DNA of 25,533 bases from Casp-actino8 sp041159745 (GTDB taxonomy: Bacteria > Actinomycetota > Acidimicrobiia > Acidimicrobiales > Ilumatobacteraceae). The notes beneath the pieces are model-generated. The model was not told the DNA's origin, searched no databases, and saw only the letters and a list, made by a program, of their open reading frames with translations. The stretch covers positions 1 through 25,533 of the forward strand of contig JBEAXP010000097.1 in assembly GCA_041159745.1 (NCBI GenBank), given 5' to 3'. Made by a program: the position numbers and the translations under genes. The first letter of the stretch is position 1, and the number at the start of each line of letters is the position of its first letter. This document shows, in pieces, positions 23,092-25,533 of the stretch.

Positions 23092-24450
23092 ATGACCGCT
23101 CTCGACCCGCGCCTGGCTCGCTCCCCGGGCATCACATACCAGGAGTTGCTCGACACCGACACCCACCCGGTGCCGGACGTCCTGCGGCTCGAGTCGCCCC
23201 GCTTCCTCGGCGATGCCGACGTGCCGATCGAGCGCTACGTCTCGCGTGAGTACCACGAACTCGAGAAGGAAAGACTCTGGAAGCGCGTGTGGCAGTTCGC
23301 GTGCCGCGAGGAGCACATCCCCGGACCGGGCGACTACCACGTCTACGAGATCGCCGACCTGTCGTTCATCGTGGTGCGCCAACCCGACTTGTCGATCAAG
23401 GCCTACCCGAACGCCTGCTTGCACCGCGGACGACGTCTCAAGGACTACGACGGCCACTGCTCGGAATTGCGTTGCCCGTTCCACGGCTTCGCGTGGGCGC
23501 TCGACGGCACCTTGGCCGATGTTCCGGCTCGCTGGGATTTCCCGCACGTCGACGAGCGAGCCGATGTCGACTTCATGTTGCCCGAGTGCCGGGTCGCCAC
23601 GTGGGGCGGTTTCGTCTTCATCAACCCCGATCCGAACTGCGAGCCATTCGACGACTTCGTGCGCGAGCTGGCCGAGCAATTCGAGGTGTGGAAGCTCGAG
23701 GACCGCTACGTGGAGGCCCACGTCACCAAGGTGATCGGCGCCAACTGGAAGATCGCCCAGGAAGCCTTCTGCGAGGCCTACCACGTCAACGCCACGCACC
23801 CGCAGATCCTCTATTACCTCGGCGACACCAACTCGCAGGTCGACGTGTGGGACAACTGCTCACGTGTCATCACCCCGGCCCTGACTCCGAGCCCGCTTCT
23901 CTGGTACGAGGTCAGTCAGGACGAGATGATGCGCTCGATGCTCGACGTGCGCACCGATCAGGACTCTCCCGTTCCCGTACCCGACGGCGCGTCGGCGCGG
24001 GCCATCGGTGCCGCCATGGGCCGTGAACGCTGGCGCCCGATCGCCGGCGACATGGTCGACTCGATGAGCGACGCCGAATTCATGGACAGCATCGACTACA
24101 CGCTCTTCCCCAACTTCCATCCGTGGGGCGCTTTCAATCGCATCGTGTATCGATTCCGCCCGAACGGCGACGATCACCGCTCGGCGATCATGGAGGTGTT
24201 GTTCCTGTCACCGTTCACCGGCGAGCGTCCGGCTCCGGCGGCCCGCCGTGATCTGAGGATCGACGAACCGTGGACCACCGCGACCGAACTCGGAATGCTG
24301 GCCAAGGTGTTCGATCAGGACGTGTTCAACATGTCGAAGGTGCAACTCGGTCTCGAGACCACTTTCAAGCCCGGCATCACGCTGGCCAATTACCAGGAGG
24401 CCAAGGTGCGCTGGTTGCACGCCAAGCTCGGCGAGTGGGTGGGCCGCTGA
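23092..24450 (+). CDS. Rieske non-heme iron oxygenase, alpha subunit
   Basis: A 452-residue Rieske terminal oxygenase. The cluster ligands are Cys109, His111, Cys128 and His131 (CLHRGRR and CPFHGF). The mononuclear iron site has His231 and His236 in NWKIAQEAFCEAYHVNATH, and Asp410 in FDQDVFNMSKVQLGL. It is a paralogue of the protein at 19943-21388 but lacks that protein's long C-terminal tail. The ATG at 23092 is in frame and preceded by a leaderless-type promoter; an ATG at 23084 is out of frame. The stop overlaps the start of a 72-residue protein as TGATG. The gene diverges from the FadD-Rieske-FadD operon. A role in hydroxylating a ring or side chain of the shared substrate is likely; which position is unknown. 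Confidence 0.95.
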   Translation: MTALDPRLARSPGITYQELLDTDTHPVPDVLRLESPRFLGDADVPIERYVSREYHELEKERLWKRVWQFACREEHIPGPGDYHVYEIADLSFIVVRQPDLSIKAYPNACLHRGRRLKDYDGHCSELRCPFHGFAWALDGTLADVPARWDFPHVDERADVDFMLPECRVATWGGFVFINPDPNCEPFDDFVRELAEQFEVWKLEDRYVEAHVTKVIGANWKIAQEAFCEAYHVNATHPQILYYLGDTNSQVDVWDNCSRVITPALTPSPLLWYEVSQDEMMRSMLDVRTDQDSPVPVPDGASARAIGAAMGRERWRPIAGDMVDSMSDAEFMDSIDYTLFPNFHPWGAFNRIVYRFRPNGDDHRSAIMEVLFLSPFTGERPAPAARRDLRIDEPWTTATELGMLAKVFDQDVFNMSKVQLGLETTFKPGITLANYQEAKVRWLHAKLGEWVGR

Positions 24451-24668
24451 TGCGCGGAATCGTCCATCCTTTCTCCAAGGCGCACTACGAACTCGACGAG
24501 GACGGCAACATCCGCGTCACCAAGGACGGCCAATGGGGCGTGTTCGCCACCAACGGCCGTCACTTGCGCGGAGAGATCCGCGAGTGCGACCCGCAATTGT
24601 GCGGATGGATCGGCGGTCCGCAGATCGCCAATCACCGCGTGAGCAAGGCCCCCATCGACCGGGCCTGA
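24450..24668 (+). CDS. Small 72-residue protein of unknown function, coupled to Rieske oxygenase
   Basis: I do not recognise this protein. It starts MRGIVHPFSKAHYELDEDG and ends SKAPIDRA, with no signal peptide or membrane segment and two cysteines (ECDPQLCGW) in the middle. The segment YELDEDGNIRVTKDGQWGVF reads like two short beta-strands. Its ATG overlaps the Rieske stop (TGATG), and codon third positions are overwhelmingly G or C, as in the neighbouring genes, so it is very likely translated. The context suggests an accessory to the oxygenase or a protein of the same pathway. A ferredoxin is excluded because two cysteines are too few for an iron-sulfur cluster within one chain. Confidence 0.8.
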   Translation: MRGIVHPFSKAHYELDEDGNIRVTKDGQWGVFATNGRHLRGEIRECDPQLCGWIGGPQIANHRVSKAPIDRA

Positions 24669-24704
24669 ACGGCCCTCGAACCTCGATCGAAACGGAGACA
24701 CCAC

Positions 24705-25533
24705 ATGCTCAATCCCGACGAGATGCCGAGCCGGCTCGGTTCGTTCCTGACGGCTCGCGCCGGACAGGAGGCGACCGTCGTGTCGTACGAGCCGATGATC
24801 GGCGGCTACAGCCGCCTCATGGCGCGGGCCGAGGTCCGCTGGAAGGACGGTCGCACCGAGACCTTGGTGCTGCGGGGTGACCCGCCCCCCGGCAAGGCGA
24901 TGATGGAGACCGACCGCGACGTCGAATGGGCGTTGCTGCAGTCGCTCACCCAGGCTTCGTCGATTCCGATGGCCAAGGCTCTGCACTACGACGGCACCGG
25001 CTCCGAACTCGGCACCAAGTGCATCGTCCTCGACTTCGTCGAAGGCAGTTCGCTGCAGACGCTTCTGAACGGTTGCGATCCCGCCCAGGGCTACGGCCGC
25101 CACACGTTCGATCTCGTCGACACGATGGCCCGGGTTCACCGCATCGATCCGAACGACGTCGGTTCGGCCATTCCGCGGCCCACCGACTGGTCGTCGTACA
25201 TCGACACGCTCATCGACCGCTTCCGCCAGGCCGAGGCGGCGCACGTCGAATCCAATCCGTTCCTTCGCTACGTCGCCGGATGGTTGCAGGCCAACAAGCC
25301 GGCCCCGCTCCCCCTGCGCCTCGTGCACAGCGACTTCCAACCGGCCAACATCATGGTGAATCCGGCGGGCGAGCACTTGATGATCGACTGGGAACTGGCG
25401 CACATCGGCGATCCCCGCGAGGACATCGGCTACTACAACGTCTACTCGTCGTCATCGGGACCCAATCTCCTCATGACCGATCCGGAGGCTTTCCTCGCGC
25501 GCTACCGCGAGCAGACCGGATTCGGCGAGGACG
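24705..25533 (+). CDS. APH-family phosphotransferase-like protein, C-terminus cut off by window end
   Basis: The first 276 codons of a protein of the aminoglycoside phosphotransferase / choline kinase-like superfamily. The Brenner-type catalytic loop is HSDFQPANIM (His208, Asp210, Asn215) and the metal-binding Asp228 is in MIDWELAHIGDPREDIGYY. The N-lobe strand TLVLRGDPP carries Arg where kinases often have Lys. In actinobacterial catabolic clusters such proteins lie next to acyl-CoA dehydrogenases and ligases (FadE36-like neighbourhoods), and their phosphate acceptor is generally unknown. A GGAG Shine-Dalgarno 7 nt before the ATG at 24705 sets the start. It follows the small protein by 36 nt and is probably in the same operon as the Rieske gene. 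Confidence 0.92.
   Translation, partial: MLNPDEMPSRLGSFLTARAGQEATVVSYEPMIGGYSRLMARAEVRWKDGRTETLVLRGDPPPGKAMMETDRDVEWALLQSLTQASSIPMAKALHYDGTGSELGTKCIVLDFVEGSSLQTLLNGCDPAQGYGRHTFDLVDTMARVHRIDPNDVGSAIPRPTDWSSYIDTLIDRFRQAEAAHVESNPFLRYVAGWLQANKPAPLPLRLVHSDFQPANIMVNPAGEHLMIDWELAHIGDPREDIGYYNVYSSSSGPNLLMTDPEAFLARYREQTGFGED

Noticed and set aside
24390..25403. A 337-codon minus-strand frame opposite the phosphotransferase
   Set aside because: Antisense to a protein with a complete HxDxxxxN and DWE motif set; no independent evidence.
1..25533. Assignment of the whole island to cholesterol or other steroid degradation
   Set aside because: FadD19-like ligases, a DUF35/thiolase pair and Rieske oxygenases are suggestive, but none of the diagnostic steroid genes (KstD, HsaA-D, Mce4, ChsE/ChsH) is present in the window.
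1..25533. CRISPR array, tRNA, rRNA, transposon or phage features
   Set aside because: No regularly spaced repeats, cloverleaf sequences, transposase motifs or terminal inverted repeats were found on either strand.

Overview
The window is GC-rich DNA with dense, tightly spaced genes and almost no intergenic space. It looks actinobacterial. One gene (14398-15084) belongs to the mycothiol-dependent maleylpyruvate-isomerase family, and mycothiol is an actinobacterial thiol. The abundance of acyl-CoA ligases, SDRs, Rieske oxygenases, SnoaL/NTF2-fold and VOC proteins fits soil or marine actinobacteria of the Acidimicrobiia or Mycobacteriales kind. I cannot name a genus. No tRNA, rRNA, CRISPR array, insertion sequence or phage gene was seen, and no gap without a gene exceeds about 100 bp.

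Layout, left to right: (1) 1-1939 (-): SnoaL-like protein then an acyl-CoA ligase cut by the window start. (2) 2034-5373 (+): operon of cytochrome P450, SDR and Rieske oxygenase. (3) 5393-6383: a divergent pair, SnoaL-like (-) and VOC protein (+). (4) 6385-12825 (-): a seven-gene run in transcription order DUF35 OB-fold protein, thiolase-like protein, acyl-CoA ligase, VOC protein, retinol-dehydrogenase-like SDR, ABM-fold protein, carotenoid cleavage oxygenase. (5) 12895-13398 (+): a third SnoaL-like protein. (6) 13430-15899 (-): TIM-barrel isomerase/epimerase, mycothiol-dependent enzyme, SDR with a C-terminal tail. (7) 15973-16821 (+): SDR. (8) 16818-17852 (-): zinc alcohol dehydrogenase. (9) 17951-18298 (+): ABM-fold protein. 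(10) 18315-23016 (-): ligase, Rieske oxygenase, ligase. (11) 23092-25533 (+): Rieske oxygenase, a 72-residue unknown protein, and a phosphotransferase cut by the window end.

Together this reads as a catabolic island for one or more hydrophobic substrates (terpenoid, apocarotenoid, steroid-like or aromatic). Oxygenases (three Rieske, one P450, one carotenoid-cleavage enzyme) would introduce oxygen. SDRs and the Zn-ADH would oxidise alcohols and reduce or oxidise carbonyls. Four CoA ligases would activate the acids, and the thiolase/DUF35 pair would cleave a CoA-linked intermediate. No ferredoxin, ferredoxin reductase, acyl-CoA dehydrogenase, enoyl-CoA hydratase, transporter or transcription factor lies in the window, so the pathway must use functions encoded elsewhere. 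The substrate is not determined by the sequence.

Regulatory signals are modest but recurrent. Several first genes lack a Shine-Dalgarno and instead have a TANNNT-like hexamer 6-7 nt before the start codon (leaderless-type promoters). Others have a strong G-rich Shine-Dalgarno. Four of the five convergent gene junctions carry GC-rich inverted repeats without a U-tract.
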